43,215 nucleotides of DNA from Candidatus Zhuqueibacterota bacterium (lineage in GTDB: Bacteria; Zhuqueibacterota; Zhuqueibacteria; Residuimicrobiales; Oceaniaggregativiventaceae), in NCBI GenBank assembly GCA_014728085.1, contig WJMF01000166.1:1-43215 (forward strand). Reading direction: 5' to 3'. Below the pieces are notes generated by a model, which searched no databases, was not told the origin of the DNA, and saw nothing but the letters and a program-made list of their open reading frames with translations. The position numbers and the translations under genes are program-made. Within the stretch, counting starts at the first letter, position 1, and the number at the start of each line of letters is the position of its first letter. Below are positions 1-9,360 of the stretch, piece after piece.

Positions 1-39
1 ACGACTTTATCTTTATGCCAAAGAACAATTATGGGCAAA

Positions 40-58
40 TTATCAAACCATTTGATAA
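40..58 (-). terminator. weak stem-loop 3' of the TonB receptor gene
   Basis: Perfect 8-bp inverted repeat (40-47 with 51-58, loop CCA) lying 24 bases beyond the receptor stop codon at 82. It is AT-rich and followed by only a short T run on the minus strand, so it is at best a weak terminator. Confidence 0.25.
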
Positions 59-81
59 ATAATAGACTTTTTCAGGAAACC

Positions 82-2448
82 CTAATTACCAATTGGCAAA
101 TTTGCTTTAAAATTTACACTTCGTCCGGGTGATAAAGCATAACCTTTATACGTATCTAAAAAATCCCGGTAATCTTTATCAAGTAAATTGGTTAACTCAA
201 GGTCAAAATTGACTGGCATTTTCATTACTTTTAAATCAAAACCAAATCCAATATTCACCAGCGAATATGCGTCCGTGGACGCAACACCAAAGGGAATATC
301 AGGTCCAATACCATCATCAAATTGACCGAATGGTTCGTATATTCCTGCCGCTGATTTATCACCAACATATTTCATAGTAAAAAATAGATATGGTGATTTT
401 GCAATGGATATGTTCGGCAGCATAAATTTTACTTCTCCACAAACACGATCGGCGGGCATAAGCGGCAACTCATTCTCTTTATGAGTCCCGCTGGAAAATT
501 CGCTGTTAATAAATGAATAATTCCCGCCAAGAACCAGCCAGTCAAATACATTATATTTGACACTGAAATCTAATCCAGTTAAAATTGCATCTGCCTGATC
601 ATGTGCAAAAACAAATGTTTCATTCTCAGGCGCTAAAGGATGATCGGGTGCACTGTACAAAAAGATATAATTACGTATTCTGTTTTGAAAAATTGTGGCG
701 GATGCTTCCGCACGCTCATTTCGCAAACGTAAAGAAGCGTTTAAATCCAAAGATATTTCATTATCCAGTTCTGGATTTCCAATCTGATAAGCAAATACAC
801 CGCCGTGATATCCATGGACATACATGTTGTAAAAGCTGGGTGTCCTGAATCCGCGGCCAATATTGGCAGCAGCAGTTAACATTTTCGACAATTTATATGC
901 AGTGCCGATTGCGCCCGATAACGATGAAAACGTTCGTTTATCGTCTTCGGGCAATAGCGGATTCGTCGATGAGCCAAGAAATTGCTGAGAACGGTAATCA
1001 AAGCGGGCGCCGAAATTCAATGTGATTTTATCAGACTGCCATTCTTCAAAACCAAACAAAGCAAAATTGGCAAAGTGTCCTGTCGGTTGCAGTGGGACGA
1101 TACCAATATTTTCATGATCGTAATATTTTATTTCTGCGCCAAACGTGCCGGAAAAATCAGATATTTTCGTATGTACCACTTCAAATCGACCTGTATATAC
1201 ATCTAATACCAAATCCACATTTACGGAATCAGGCAGCGAATCTCGTGACTGACCTGGTTTTGCTGCTTGACGATGATTACGTTGATAGCTAAATTTTGGT
1301 TGTAGTATGAAGCGACCAAGCGGCATATTTGCTTTCGCACTCACGATTTGATTTTGAAGCCGCAAACCGATGGGGGTTCCTTGAGGCAGGAGAAAATTAT
1401 TTTCATTGTAATAATGATCATAATTAATAGAAAACAGGCCCGCCGTTGTTAATACCCCTGCCGAAAACGATCCATTGATTTGCTCAAAATCGGTATGATC
1501 AATCTCGCCTGTAAACTTTGGATCACCCCTCTTACCCGTTTGTGAAAAAGGAGCAAGTTCCGGCGTGTGAAAATTGCCCGCACTTCTTCGCACCAGCGCA
1601 CCTTTAAATCCAACTTTGCCTTTTGACACGCCAAATTTTGCACCCGCCATATATTCGTTGTTGTTTGAATGATAGGCAGTGGTGACAGATGTATTAAATT
1701 CCGTTTTTTCACCAGTAGCAATGTGAAAGCGGTATGGAATTAGATTTATCGCACCGCCCAGGGCATCAGAACCATATAACAAACTGGCTGCACCTTTAAT
1801 GATTTCGACTCGTTCCGCATTGTACGGATCGATATTTGGCGCATGACGTTCACCATATTGCTGATATTCCTGCGCCACACCATCACTTAAAATACGTATT
1901 CGCTCTCCTGTCTGACCCCGAATAATCGGTTTGCCTGCAACAGATCCAGCAGACATATTATATATTCCAGGAATAGATTCAATCGTTTTTCCAAGTGACG
2001 TGGATTGTAAACGAATCTTTTCCCGTCCGCTGATTGAACTTATATCCTGAGGTGAGTTTAATGGATCGACAGCAATCGGGCTGCCAGTAATGACAACAGG
2101 TTCTGATTCAATGGCGGATTGACGCAATTTAAATTGTACACGACTTGTTTCACCAGCATTTACGTTCACATTTTTCGTTTCTGATTTGTAACCAATAAAT
2201 TTTACCGCAACTTGATAAGTTCCAGCAAAAAGTTGGGTAATAATAAATTCTCCTTGTTTATTGGTAGCCGCGCCACGCTCTACATTAGGCAGTATAATAT
2301 TCGCACCGACAAGAGGTTCATTTTCAATGTTTAATACTAAACCTTCTATGTTTCCATATCTTGATTGACTAAATACATTATTAATATTTCCTATAAAGAC
2401 CAAAGCGATCAGTATAGCCGTACTCCACCGTTTAATACTTGAATACAT
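82..2448 (-). CDS. TonB-dependent outer-membrane receptor (metal/siderophore type)
   Basis: 788 residues. A signal peptide ends near AFSQ/VFSQ (about residue 28). A carboxypeptidase-regulatory-like beta domain follows (about 32-115, GNIEGLVLNIENEPLVGAN), then the plug (about 125-240, with GQTGERIRILSDGV and IIKGAASLLYGSDALGGAIN) and a beta-barrel to the C-terminus. The short plug and the motif around ERHAPNIDPYNAERVEIIKG resemble ZnuD/FepA-like receptors for metals or chelates more than SusC. The ATG at 2448 is preceded by AAAGGG at a spacing of about 9. The gene upstream encodes a His-rich small membrane protein and overlaps it by 40 bases, so the two are probably translated from one transcript. 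Substrate is inference: a divalent metal or metal complex is favoured by the histidine-rich partner. Class is confident, substrate is not. Confidence 0.9.
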   Translation of the reverse strand: MYSSIKRWSTAILIALVFIGNINNVFSQSRYGNIEGLVLNIENEPLVGANIILPNVERGAATNKQGEFIITQLFAGTYQVAVKFIGYKSETKNVNVNAGETSRVQFKLRQSAIESEPVVITGSPIAVDPLNSPQDISSISGREKIRLQSTSLGKTIESIPGIYNMSAGSVAGKPIIRGQTGERIRILSDGVAQEYQQYGERHAPNIDPYNAERVEIIKGAASLLYGSDALGGAINLIPYRFHIATGEKTEFNTSVTTAYHSNNNEYMAGAKFGVSKGKVGFKGALVRRSAGNFHTPELAPFSQTGKRGDPKFTGEIDHTDFEQINGSFSAGVLTTAGLFSINYDHYYNENNFLLPQGTPIGLRLQNQIVSAKANMPLGRFILQPKFSYQRNHRQAAKPGQSRDSLPDSVNVDLVLDVYTGRFEVVHTKISDFSGTFGAEIKYYDHENIGIVPLQPTGHFANFALFGFEEWQSDKITLNFGARFDYRSQQFLGSSTNPLLPEDDKRTFSSLSGAIGTAYKLSKMLTAAANIGRGFRTPSFYNMYVHGYHGGVFAYQIGNPELDNEISLDLNASLRLRNERAEASATIFQNRIRNYIFLYSAPDHPLAPENETFVFAHDQADAILTGLDFSVKYNVFDWLVLGGNYSFINSEFSSGTHKENELPLMPADRVCGEVKFMLPNISIAKSPYLFFTMKYVGDKSAAGIYEPFGQFDDGIGPDIPFGVASTDAYSLVNIGFGFDLKVMKMPVNFDLELTNLLDKDYRDFLDTYKGYALSPGRSVNFKANLPIGN

Positions 2449-2813
2449 GGATTATTCCCTTTCAAATTTTCAAGATTTAAAATTCGATTCTGTAAATAAA
2501 CGTTTTTAAGAATCTGAAAGGGCGGAGCACGAGAATAATAGTTACCGAAAAAATATGAATGATTTGGTGCATAATAAATTAATCTTAGAGTTAAAAGTAT
2601 GAAAATGAAAAAATAAAAAATACAATCAAAAATTAGAATTGAACTGAACAATAAATATAGCTGATATGCAGGACAATCATGATGATGCTCTAAATCAGGT
2701 TCATGGGTGTGGAATAATTCCTGTCCGGAACCCAATAAAAGAAACAGAAATACAAGCAATACAATCCAATAATGATTGTTCGTTTGAATGTTTTTTCTAA
2801 TTTCTGCAAACAT
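2409..2813 (-). CDS. small His-rich membrane protein, DUF2946-like
   Basis: 134 residues. One hydrophobic segment (about 17-28) is followed by a metal-ligand-like cluster HTHEPDLEHHHDCPAYQ (about 35-51), a second hydrophobic stretch (about 54-78), and a basic tail with SRAPPF. The order membrane helix, His cluster with CP, membrane helix, terminal RAPP is the pattern of small DUF2946-type proteins often found 5' of TonB receptors for metals; I assign it by that pattern only. Its last 40 bases overlap the receptor gene in another frame, so the natural end could be affected by drift after the RAPP motif. The ATG at 2813 has no clear Shine-Dalgarno. Role inferred: metal sensing or handling in the periplasm for the neighbouring receptor. 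Confidence 0.6.
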   Translation of the reverse strand: MFAEIRKNIQTNNHYWIVLLVFLFLLLGSGQELFHTHEPDLEHHHDCPAYQLYLLFSSILIFDCIFYFFIFILLTLRLIYYAPNHSYFFGNYYSRAPPFQILKNVYLQNRILNLENLKGNNPCIQVLNGGVRLY

Positions 2814-2960
2814 ATTTTATTTAATTATCATTCATTTAGCAGCTAACGACGATGATGAGAAGTGCCGGATAAGAGGCAACTTGTTTCAATAAGTAGCGGA
2901 TTTTCATATTGAATAAAAATTTCAAATCGCTTCGGTTTTAGACGTCTGCTCAATCATTTT

Positions 2961-3470
2961 GTGTGTGCCCGGCATGACGCGTGTATGTTTAATGTCTTTA
3001 ATATACACCGATTAGCCAGAGGGTGCAAGTCCTTTATGGGCGAGTTGGCAAGTTATACACCTTTGGCGGAAGCCCATGAGTAAGCCGCAAGGGTATTCCG
3101 GGTGACCGAAAATCTGAAAAAAGCGGTCCGCCGGCTGGCGAATGTACGGACAAATCCACCAGCAGGCGGACATAATAGCCAAGCGTTCTGATTAATCCCG
3201 GAAACACGGTGAAGGGCCGAACATGAATCCGTTCTGCATTAATTGGGATGAGCACGGGTGAATGGTAATCCAGAGGCGGTTCTTGGCACGACGATTACGC
3301 TTGCCAGACTGGAACGCCGGGGCTATGTTTCAATGCTATCCTAGCCCCTTAAATGAACTCATGGTTAATAGTTTGCCCGCCTGCGGGCAGAAACCGCCGC
3401 TCAAAAGATCTCCACAACCGGTGATATGAGAGGCACACTCTGGTCTTTTGATCGGAGTCGCCTACTCGAT
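2961..3470 (+). mobile_element. ORF-less, decayed group II intron
   Basis: The element begins with the group II 5' consensus GTGTG at 2961, in GTGTGTGCCCGGCATG. It contains the conserved domain I string AGCCAGAGGGTGCAAGTCC (3013 on), GGAAGCCCATGAG and AAGCCGCAAGGGTATTCC (3091 on). Near the 3' side are CTGGAACGCCGGGGCTATG and TAGCCCCTTAAATGAACTC. The end shows a degenerate domain V (about 3393-3425), GGTGATATGAGAGGC, a domain VI hairpin (3438-3445 pairing 3450-3457) and the typical 3' terminus CCTACTCGAT (3461-3470). At about 510 bases it has no room for the reverse transcriptase/maturase normally in domain IV, and no such reading frame is visible. Domain V is poorly conserved, so the copy is likely a relic unable to splice. 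Confidence 0.8.
3126..3171. repeat. GC-rich stem-loop inside the group II intron relic
   Basis: GTCCGCCGGCTGG (3126-3138) pairs with CCAGCAGGCGGAC (3159-3171), with one mismatch and a 20-base loop. It lies in the domain I region. A second short GC palindrome, GCCCGCCTGCGGGC, lies at about 3375-3388. Both look like small palindromes inserted into or evolved within the relic. Confidence 0.55.
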
Positions 3471-3880
3471 TAGTACAACTTATTTGGGTACTGCCTATCG
3501 ATCCCGAAGTAGCTTGGCTAAAAATGCTTTTCCTTCATGATGGTGAGGATCCCGTGCCCACACGCCCGATTTTCTCTTGGAATGCAACAGACCTTGGTTG
3601 ATCGATTGCTGAACCGTGATGATCGGAAATGTTTACCCCGATAGACCAAAATAGCCAAAAACAGGTTCCTCCACCCTAAGTTTCTGGCATGAATAGTGCT
3701 ATTACGTAATGTAAACGGGTCCGACTGTTCAGATTTAGGCTAAGCAGTTATTTTTATGCAACCTACAAGCAGGTTTTATTCATACCGATATTCTATTCTG
3801 TCACTGTTTTATTACAGCATAGAGTTTTTTATGACAAAATCCATAGACATTCATTTTCATTTTAAAAAGGAGGAACTATA
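3471..3880. other. gene-free gap after the intron relic
   Basis: 410 bases with no reading frame that looks like protein on either strand. It includes the leader of the next gene, whose Shine-Dalgarno AAGGAGG sits at about 3868-3874. I see no clear promoter or RNA structure. Confidence 0.4.
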
Positions 3881-4675
3881 ATGAAATATTTTTTAATGGC
3901 TTTTATCATTTTATTTGCAGGAATTTCTATTTCTTCTGCACAATTAATCGTCAAAAAAAGTACGGACGAAATCATGCGATGCACCTCTGAAAAAACCGTT
4001 GGAATCAATGCAAGCGATCCAAAAGCCACATTACAGATTAATCAATTGAATTTGGTAAAAAACGGCTTGTGGCCGACCCAGGTTGGTTCTCCCAGAAATG
4101 GTGTTGCCAGTATTTTTCTTCCGATCGAAAACTATGATTCAAATGAATTGACGTTTGGTTTATCCGGTTCTATTCCCATGATTAGCAGTGATACCCAATC
4201 CGGTAGAAGTGTTTCAGCGATCGTTTATCAGGAGAGCAGCGGCCAACAAACCGGAATAGTCAGCGGTGTATTGGGTAAAACAGATGGGCAAAACAGCATT
4301 TACGGGCTAGGTGGTGATTTGGGAACACACTCCATAATCGGCGTTTCTGGCCAGGTTTACAATACAGTTACGGATAATATATTTACGGCTGCTGGCTATT
4401 TTTCCAGCGGAAAGCAAATCGTTTCGGGGAATGAAAACCATTATGGAATTTATGTGGATGCAGAAAAGAACAATATCTCCGGTAATCTGACGGTAACAGA
4501 TACGGCAACACTGGGGACAGGTACACAGTTACGGAACCTATATGCTTGTGGCTCACCCATTCAAGGGATGGTGGTTATCGGTGCAGATGTAGCAACTGCG
4601 GTGGCTAATTGTCAACGAGTTAATAGCTCGGTCTCAAATGTTAATCTGCTCCCGATAACGGTTAATATTAACTAG
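3881..4675 (+). CDS. secreted protein of tail-fibre/surface-adhesin style
   Basis: 264 residues with a clear signal peptide (MKYFLMAFIILFAG, cleavage after SSAQ near 21). The mature start (VKKSTDEIMRCTSEKTVGI, 24-42) has the pattern of exported tail-fibre-like proteins that open with a short beta repeat 'property-value-GIG' module. The rest is Gly/Ser/Thr-rich with YGIYVDAEKNNISGNLTVTD (about 188-207), again typical of trimeric fibre-type beta structures. No enzyme motif is seen. Strong Shine-Dalgarno AAAGGAGG is 8 bases before ATG. It stands alone between the intron relic and a terminator, and has a loose relative in this window at 34254. Function unknown; surface exposure is inferred. Confidence 0.75.
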   Translation: MKYFLMAFIILFAGISISSAQLIVKKSTDEIMRCTSEKTVGINASDPKATLQINQLNLVKNGLWPTQVGSPRNGVASIFLPIENYDSNELTFGLSGSIPMISSDTQSGRSVSAIVYQESSGQQTGIVSGVLGKTDGQNSIYGLGGDLGTHSIIGVSGQVYNTVTDNIFTAAGYFSSGKQIVSGNENHYGIYVDAEKNNISGNLTVTDTATLGTGTQLRNLYACGSPIQGMVVIGADVATAVANCQRVNSSVSNVNLLPITVNIN

Positions 4676-4772
4676 TTCTGCAAAAGTTGCGACTTTTTCT
4701 GCAAAGCAATATCTTGCCATCATATCGCTATATTTTTACAGGTGTTTTGTTTGAAAATCATCCAAAAGTAAA

Positions 4773-4804
4773 AACGCCCCCCGGCTATGCAGCCGGAGGG
4801 CGTT
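4773..4804 (-). terminator. intrinsic terminator of the 1453-residue gene, possibly shared
   Basis: AACGCCCCCCGGCT (4773-4786) pairs with AGCCGGAGGGCGTT (4791-4804) with one mismatch and a 4-base loop. On the minus strand it is followed by a T run, so it mainly ends the gene at 4858-9219; it may also stop the plus-strand gene ending at 4675. Confidence 0.85.
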
Positions 4805-4857
4805 TGCGTTAACGAGCACGTCATCAAACCTTTTCAGGGCTGATTCGAGAAATTATT

Positions 4858-7800
4858 CTATTTCACCAGCATCATGCGTCTGACCGCGGTAAAGTCTTTG
4901 GTGTCGACCCGGTAATAATAGACACCGCTGGAAAAATTGTGGCCGGCAAATTCAAAGCGGTGGCTGCCGGCGCTCAATTGACCGTCGTGAATCACAGCCA
5001 CCCGCTGGCCCAGGGTGTTGTAGACAGCGATTTTGACATCTCCGTTGACGGGCAGCTTGACGTTAAACGAGGTGACCGGATTAAACGGGTTGGGATAGTT
5101 CTGAGACATTTCGTATACCTCGGGCAGCTGTGAAAGCGGCCGCGACTCTACAGCGCTCGGCATGGTCGTTTTCAGGTAGGCCTTGATCCAGAGATCGGCA
5201 TCCAGATGCCAGGACCAGGTGCCGGGATCGTTGAGCGCCTGATAGGTGTCGGGACCGGTCTGTTCCCAGGCGCGGTCAGCTTCATCGCCTTCACCGTTTG
5301 CATCGGCATAGATCGCAACGGTATCATCGGCACCTTCCATGAATTCAAAACCGACAAACACCGGACCGTCTACCATCAACGGATTGTCCAGGAAGAACAT
5401 GTTGCCCGTCAGGGTGGTATCCAGAACCGAGGTCGGCGTGTGAATTTCGGCAAGCAGATCGCCGGGGGCCCCATCCTGGGTCCTGGCTTTAACCACCAGC
5501 TTGAGGGTATCGTCATCGCCGACGACTTGTTTGTAGGCAAAATAGTATTTCATGCCGAACAATTTGTCACCGGCGTTCATATCAAAGCGCTGGTATTTGC
5601 CGATATCGCCATAGCTGTTGGTGCCGGTAATAAACCCGGCGCCGAACGGATTTTCGTGCAGGGTCGGGGTGTCGCCCTGAAAAAGGGTATCCAGTTTGGC
5701 CACTATATAGTCTTCGTTGTTGCTAAAGGCGGCAATACCGTTGTTGGTGCCGAGAATAAAGAAAAGAAGAGTCTCTTCGTTCAGCATTTTCCAGTCGACC
5801 GATCCAGCACCATTGCCGTTGGGGATCGCACCAATCGAGGGCGATTCGTAGGCGATGCGCGCACTGGCGGCACCCTCTTCGAACATGACCACCTCGAGGT
5901 TTTCGGCCGCGCCTGATCCGTTGAGATCCGGATAGTAAACAACAATGAATTCCTCTTCTTCCACACTGCCATAGGCGATTTTGGAGGCACCGGTACCCAC
6001 CACAGTGGTCGAGACAGTGTCAATCACCGAGCCATCGGCGTTAATGTGTACCAGGGGCCGTCCGTAGGATTTGATCCAGAGGGTCCCGTCTTTGGCCTGC
6101 GCCACATTGGGAACGGTGCCAAAGCCGCCGTCGGCTAGGGTAATCTCTTCTGCCGCAAAGGTCATGCCGTTGTCGGTGGTGGTGTATTTGACGATTTTGT
6201 TGCCGCCGCTGACCACGGAGTAAATGGTAAGCGTATTGTCATCGGCGCGACCATAGACGCTGAACATATCACCCATGCGGCCGAGACCGGCATCGTTGTT
6301 GATAACGGTAACCGGATCGGCAGTTTCATTGTCCCAGCGATAGACGCGGAACGGATGGTTGGTGTCGGAGCCGAGTGACATATTGCACGCAAAGATAATG
6401 CCGTCATCCGAGACATCAACGCAGTTGAGATGAAACAATCCAACGCCTTCTGCCTGGGTCGGTTTGGCAATAACGCCAAGGCTATCCCCGGTCATGGCGT
6501 CGTGAATGACGATGCGATGGGCGCCGAGACGGGTCACGACATAAACCCGGTCCTGGCCGTCGACCTTGCCATAGGCCATACCACGGGTGTAATTGCTGGT
6601 GGAGATATAGGGCGGAAAGGTACCAGCCGCTTGAGTGTTGGCCCACAGCGTGTAGAGCGGATCCGGTGGTTCCACAACCACGACCTCTTCAAAATGGTTT
6701 TTGAACGTACCGCGTAGCGAATAGCCGTCATTCGGGGGTGTCGCTGTCGAGTATTGATCGACGAGAGCGGTCAAATTCATCATGCCGGCCGGTGGCATCC
6801 AGCCGTCGAGATCGGATTCCTTGTCGATGTAAATATAAGTGGTATCGGTGCCGTCGGTGATGTCCACTCTGCCATTGCTGCCCTCAGCCGGCCATTGCGA
6901 CATGTCGACGACCCAGACGTTCTTCAGTCGCACCAGCTTGGCCTCGAACGGTTCACCGATATCGGCAATGGTGATATCGGTCGCCTCGACATCGTTACCG
7001 GCGCCGAGCACGGAGACGTCTTCTGCTGTCGCCGGGCTGATCTGGGTCAGGCCGCGATACTGGGAAATTTCTCCGGTGATCTGAATCAAATCACCGGCTG
7101 CCAGGTCCAGAGCGATCGAGCCGGAATAGAGTACGATCCCGGCGGTCTCATCCTGTAGATAATACTGTGCTTTGCTGCCGTAATTGGGCGAAGTGACCAC
7201 ACCGGTAATGGTAACAGTTTCACCGTCGCGATCGGGAGCAAAATCGCCATTGTCATCTGCTTTGGCTTCCGCGATCTTGAGGGTTTCGATGACCTGCGGA
7301 ATTTCCAGGGTCCAGGAGGTGATGGCGTTGTTGGTGGCCATCTGATAAACCGTATAAGAGCCGTCGTCGTTGGCATTGATAATGATCTCGCCGGCACCGT
7401 TAGCGTTGGGCTGTTCCAGATTACCGGCTTCGCCCTGTGCCCACAGTACGGGGGTGGTTTCGGCATGGGTCACATCCCACACCTGAAATTTACGAATATC
7501 GCCGCCGACATTACTCGCATTGACAGCCACCAGTTTGGCGCCGGTTGCCGCCTGAACAAAATCGCAGTTCATCCACGACGAGACCAGGGTGCCACCGCTG
7601 ATCTCAGCCAGGACGTTGCTTTCGGTGTCGACTTTGCGCAATGTCGTACCGGATCCGTTGATCCAGAGGTCAGAGTCGGCTGAATTCATCACCGCTGCTA
7701 TACCACCACGCGCGGTACCGGCTGCAACGGGAATCGCTGTTTCGGCGACAAAGGCCTCGCCATCACGGGTGGTGAGCACATAGATTGTTTCACTTGATGA

Positions 7801-9219
7801 GCCAGACGCATAGAGCACCGTCGTCGTATCCGATCCGGTAATGCTGAATGCATCGCCGGTACGTCCTGATACGGTTCCTGAAAAAGCCACGGTTGGCGCT
7901 GCGCTTTCATCGGCCCAGCGGTAGACCTTGAATTCGCCGTCAGCAAACACCAGATTACAGGCATAGACGACGCCGTTGTCATCGGCAACCACTTTCATTA
8001 GCGGCAAAATACCGCCGCTGACGCCGGTCATGTCCAGGGTGTCGACAACGGTACCGGTAGCGCCATCCAGAGCATAAATAACAGCACCGCCGCTGCGCGA
8101 GGCAACGAGAACATGATTCGTGGCCGGGTTATGACCGATACCGCGCGTATTGTTGTCGGCGGCAAAGAATGGATACATGCCGGCATAGGTTTCCCAGTTC
8201 AAGGTCAGGTTTACCGGTTCGATCGGCGGTACCGGAAATTCAACTTTATAAGCGCCTAAACCATTATTGGTACTCAGGACAAAGACGGTAAAAGTGCCAT
8301 CGCCATTTTCCTTGACGGCGACATCACCGCTGCCGTTGGGATTGCTGTTGGTGCCAAGCGTCGGCGTCAGGGTGTAGGTCATGGCCTGGTCGACGGAGGT
8401 ACCCGGTGCTCTGACGATACGCGCGTTTTCATTGCCGGTACCATATTGATAGGTGACAAAATAGTCATCATCGCCCAGAGTGGTGAGGAACCGAATCGAG
8501 TTGGAAGCGGTAGAGACCACCGATCCGGGCACGGTTCCCTGCAGAGTGCCGTTTTCGGAAAATTTCATCGGGTTGACGCCAACGGCGTTATAGTAAAAAT
8601 CGCCACCGGGAAGCGGACTCGCCGAGGCGCTGCCGCCTTTGGTACCAAGATCAATCACTTCTGATACAAAGGTGGCGCCATTGTCGGTGGTGGTAAATTT
8701 GACCAGCTCATTGGTGCTGGCGGAGGCGGCCCAGACCACCACTGAATTGTCGCTAACGGATCCGGTGACATTGATCTTGTCGCCCAGGCGTTTACCGCTC
8801 GCATCAAAGGTAATAACCTGAACCGGTGCCGCGGCTTCGCTGTCCCAGGAATAGACTTTGAGAGTGGTATTGAGAGCCAGGTTACAGACGAAAATAACAC
8901 CGTCGTCGGAGACACCGACATCGCTGACGTGATAAGTGCCGCCGGTAATACCGGTGTTGTCCAGCATGCCGAGTGAATCACCGTTGGCTGCGTCGAGAAT
9001 GTAGATAAAGCTGCCACCGTTACGGCTGACGACATAGAGGCGCTCCTGGTTATCAACATTGCCGTAACTAAAACCCCGGGTCAGGTGACCGGTATCGAAC
9101 CAGTCAGGACGCGTGCCCTGGGCTTCTGATTTTTCCCACAGGGTCGTCAGCTCGTTCTGGGCACCGACAAACCCGGTAAAGATCAAAAACACTGCGAAAA
9201 TCAGTAAAATTCGATTCAT
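4858..9219 (-). CDS. giant type IX-secreted DUF4623-like repeat protein
   Basis: 1453 residues. A signal peptide (about 1-20, ending GFVGA) is followed by three homologous beta-rich modules at about 22-330, 336-640 and 855-1165. Each opens with a TRG(F/I/M) motif, then 'RLYVVSRNGG', 'ILDAANGDSLG' and 'DDG(V/I)(I/V)(F/Y)(V/A)CN(L/M)' style strings, as in DUF4623/beta-propeller-like proteins. Between modules 2 and 3 lies an OB-fold-like region (about 650-790, VTITGVVTSPNYGSKAQYYL). A further jelly-roll-like domain (about 1190-1350) precedes the C-terminal sorting domain (about 1370-1453: NYPNPFNPVTSF, SSGVYYYRVDTKDF, RRMMLVK). This implies export by the Por/type IX system and surface attachment. 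The ATG at 9219 follows GAGAGGA. It is downstream of the ROK regulator gene with a 470-base gap. Ligand unknown; a glycan or sugar-polymer binding role is inference from context. Confidence 0.85.
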   Translation of the reverse strand: MNRILLIFAVFLIFTGFVGAQNELTTLWEKSEAQGTRPDWFDTGHLTRGFSYGNVDNQERLYVVSRNGGSFIYILDAANGDSLGMLDNTGITGGTYHVSDVGVSDDGVIFVCNLALNTTLKVYSWDSEAAAPVQVITFDASGKRLGDKINVTGSVSDNSVVVWAASASTNELVKFTTTDNGATFVSEVIDLGTKGGSASASPLPGGDFYYNAVGVNPMKFSENGTLQGTVPGSVVSTASNSIRFLTTLGDDDYFVTYQYGTGNENARIVRAPGTSVDQAMTYTLTPTLGTNSNPNGSGDVAVKENGDGTFTVFVLSTNNGLGAYKVEFPVPPIEPVNLTLNWETYAGMYPFFAADNNTRGIGHNPATNHVLVASRSGGAVIYALDGATGTVVDTLDMTGVSGGILPLMKVVADDNGVVYACNLVFADGEFKVYRWADESAAPTVAFSGTVSGRTGDAFSITGSDTTTVLYASGSSSETIYVLTTRDGEAFVAETAIPVAAGTARGGIAAVMNSADSDLWINGSGTTLRKVDTESNVLAEISGGTLVSSWMNCDFVQAATGAKLVAVNASNVGGDIRKFQVWDVTHAETTPVLWAQGEAGNLEQPNANGAGEIIINANDDGSYTVYQMATNNAITSWTLEIPQVIETLKIAEAKADDNGDFAPDRDGETVTITGVVTSPNYGSKAQYYLQDETAGIVLYSGSIALDLAAGDLIQITGEISQYRGLTQISPATAEDVSVLGAGNDVEATDITIADIGEPFEAKLVRLKNVWVVDMSQWPAEGSNGRVDITDGTDTTYIYIDKESDLDGWMPPAGMMNLTALVDQYSTATPPNDGYSLRGTFKNHFEEVVVVEPPDPLYTLWANTQAAGTFPPYISTSNYTRGMAYGKVDGQDRVYVVTRLGAHRIVIHDAMTGDSLGVIAKPTQAEGVGLFHLNCVDVSDDGIIFACNMSLGSDTNHPFRVYRWDNETADPVTVINNDAGLGRMGDMFSVYGRADDNTLTIYSVVSGGNKIVKYTTTDNGMTFAAEEITLADGGFGTVPNVAQAKDGTLWIKSYGRPLVHINADGSVIDTVSTTVVGTGASKIAYGSVEEEEFIVVYYPDLNGSGAAENLEVVMFEEGAASARIAYESPSIGAIPNGNGAGSVDWKMLNEETLLFFILGTNNGIAAFSNNEDYIVAKLDTLFQGDTPTLHENPFGAGFITGTNSYGDIGKYQRFDMNAGDKLFGMKYYFAYKQVVGDDDTLKLVVKARTQDGAPGDLLAEIHTPTSVLDTTLTGNMFFLDNPLMVDGPVFVGFEFMEGADDTVAIYADANGEGDEADRAWEQTGPDTYQALNDPGTWSWHLDADLWIKAYLKTTMPSAVESRPLSQLPEVYEMSQNYPNPFNPVTSFNVKLPVNGDVKIAVYNTLGQRVAVIHDGQLSAGSHRFEFAGHNFSSGVYYYRVDTKDFTAVRRMMLVK

Positions 9220-9356
9220 ATAAACGGTCCTCTCTTTTTTAAGTGTTTGCTAACTTTTCGGAAGGCGATACGGTTTCGCATCTTTTCTCTTCCATTCGAA
9301 TTTTCGAGCTGCATTTTTTCTCTGTTGAATGCATTGGCGTGCATGAACACCCTCAT
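9216..9356 (-). CDS. possible leader peptide ORF upstream of the giant surface protein
   Basis: A 46-codon frame begins ATG at 9356 (MRVFMHANAFNREKM) and ends with TGA overlapping the ATG of the 1453-residue gene (ATGA overlap at 9216-9219). It is Lys/Arg-rich. A strong GGAGG lies upstream, but about 17 bases from this ATG; a TTG or GTG in another frame would suit that ribosome site better and gives a 38-codon frame. The start region is inside an 8-bp perfect hairpin (9339-9360). Could be a translated leader that couples or attenuates expression, or coincidence. Confidence 0.25.
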   Translation of the reverse strand: MRVFMHANAFNREKMQLENSNGREKMRNRIAFRKVSKHLKKRGPFI

Positions 9357-9360
9357 GCAC
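9339..9360. promoter_or_regulatory. 8-bp perfect inverted repeat, candidate operator or leader hairpin
   Basis: GTGCATGA (9339-9346), spacer ACACCC, TCATGCAC (9353-9360). It lies 120 bases 5' of the giant DUF4623-like gene and about 330 bases beyond the ROK regulator stop. Size (22 bp) and symmetry fit a ROK-family operator, but an RNA hairpin is equally possible. Confidence 0.4.

Noticed and set aside
3034-3255. 73-codon minus frame
   Set aside because: Lies wholly inside the group II intron RNA domains; open by chance.
5206-5916. 236-codon plus-strand frame inside the giant surface protein gene
   Set aside because: Shadow of the GC-rich minus-strand gene; no start context.
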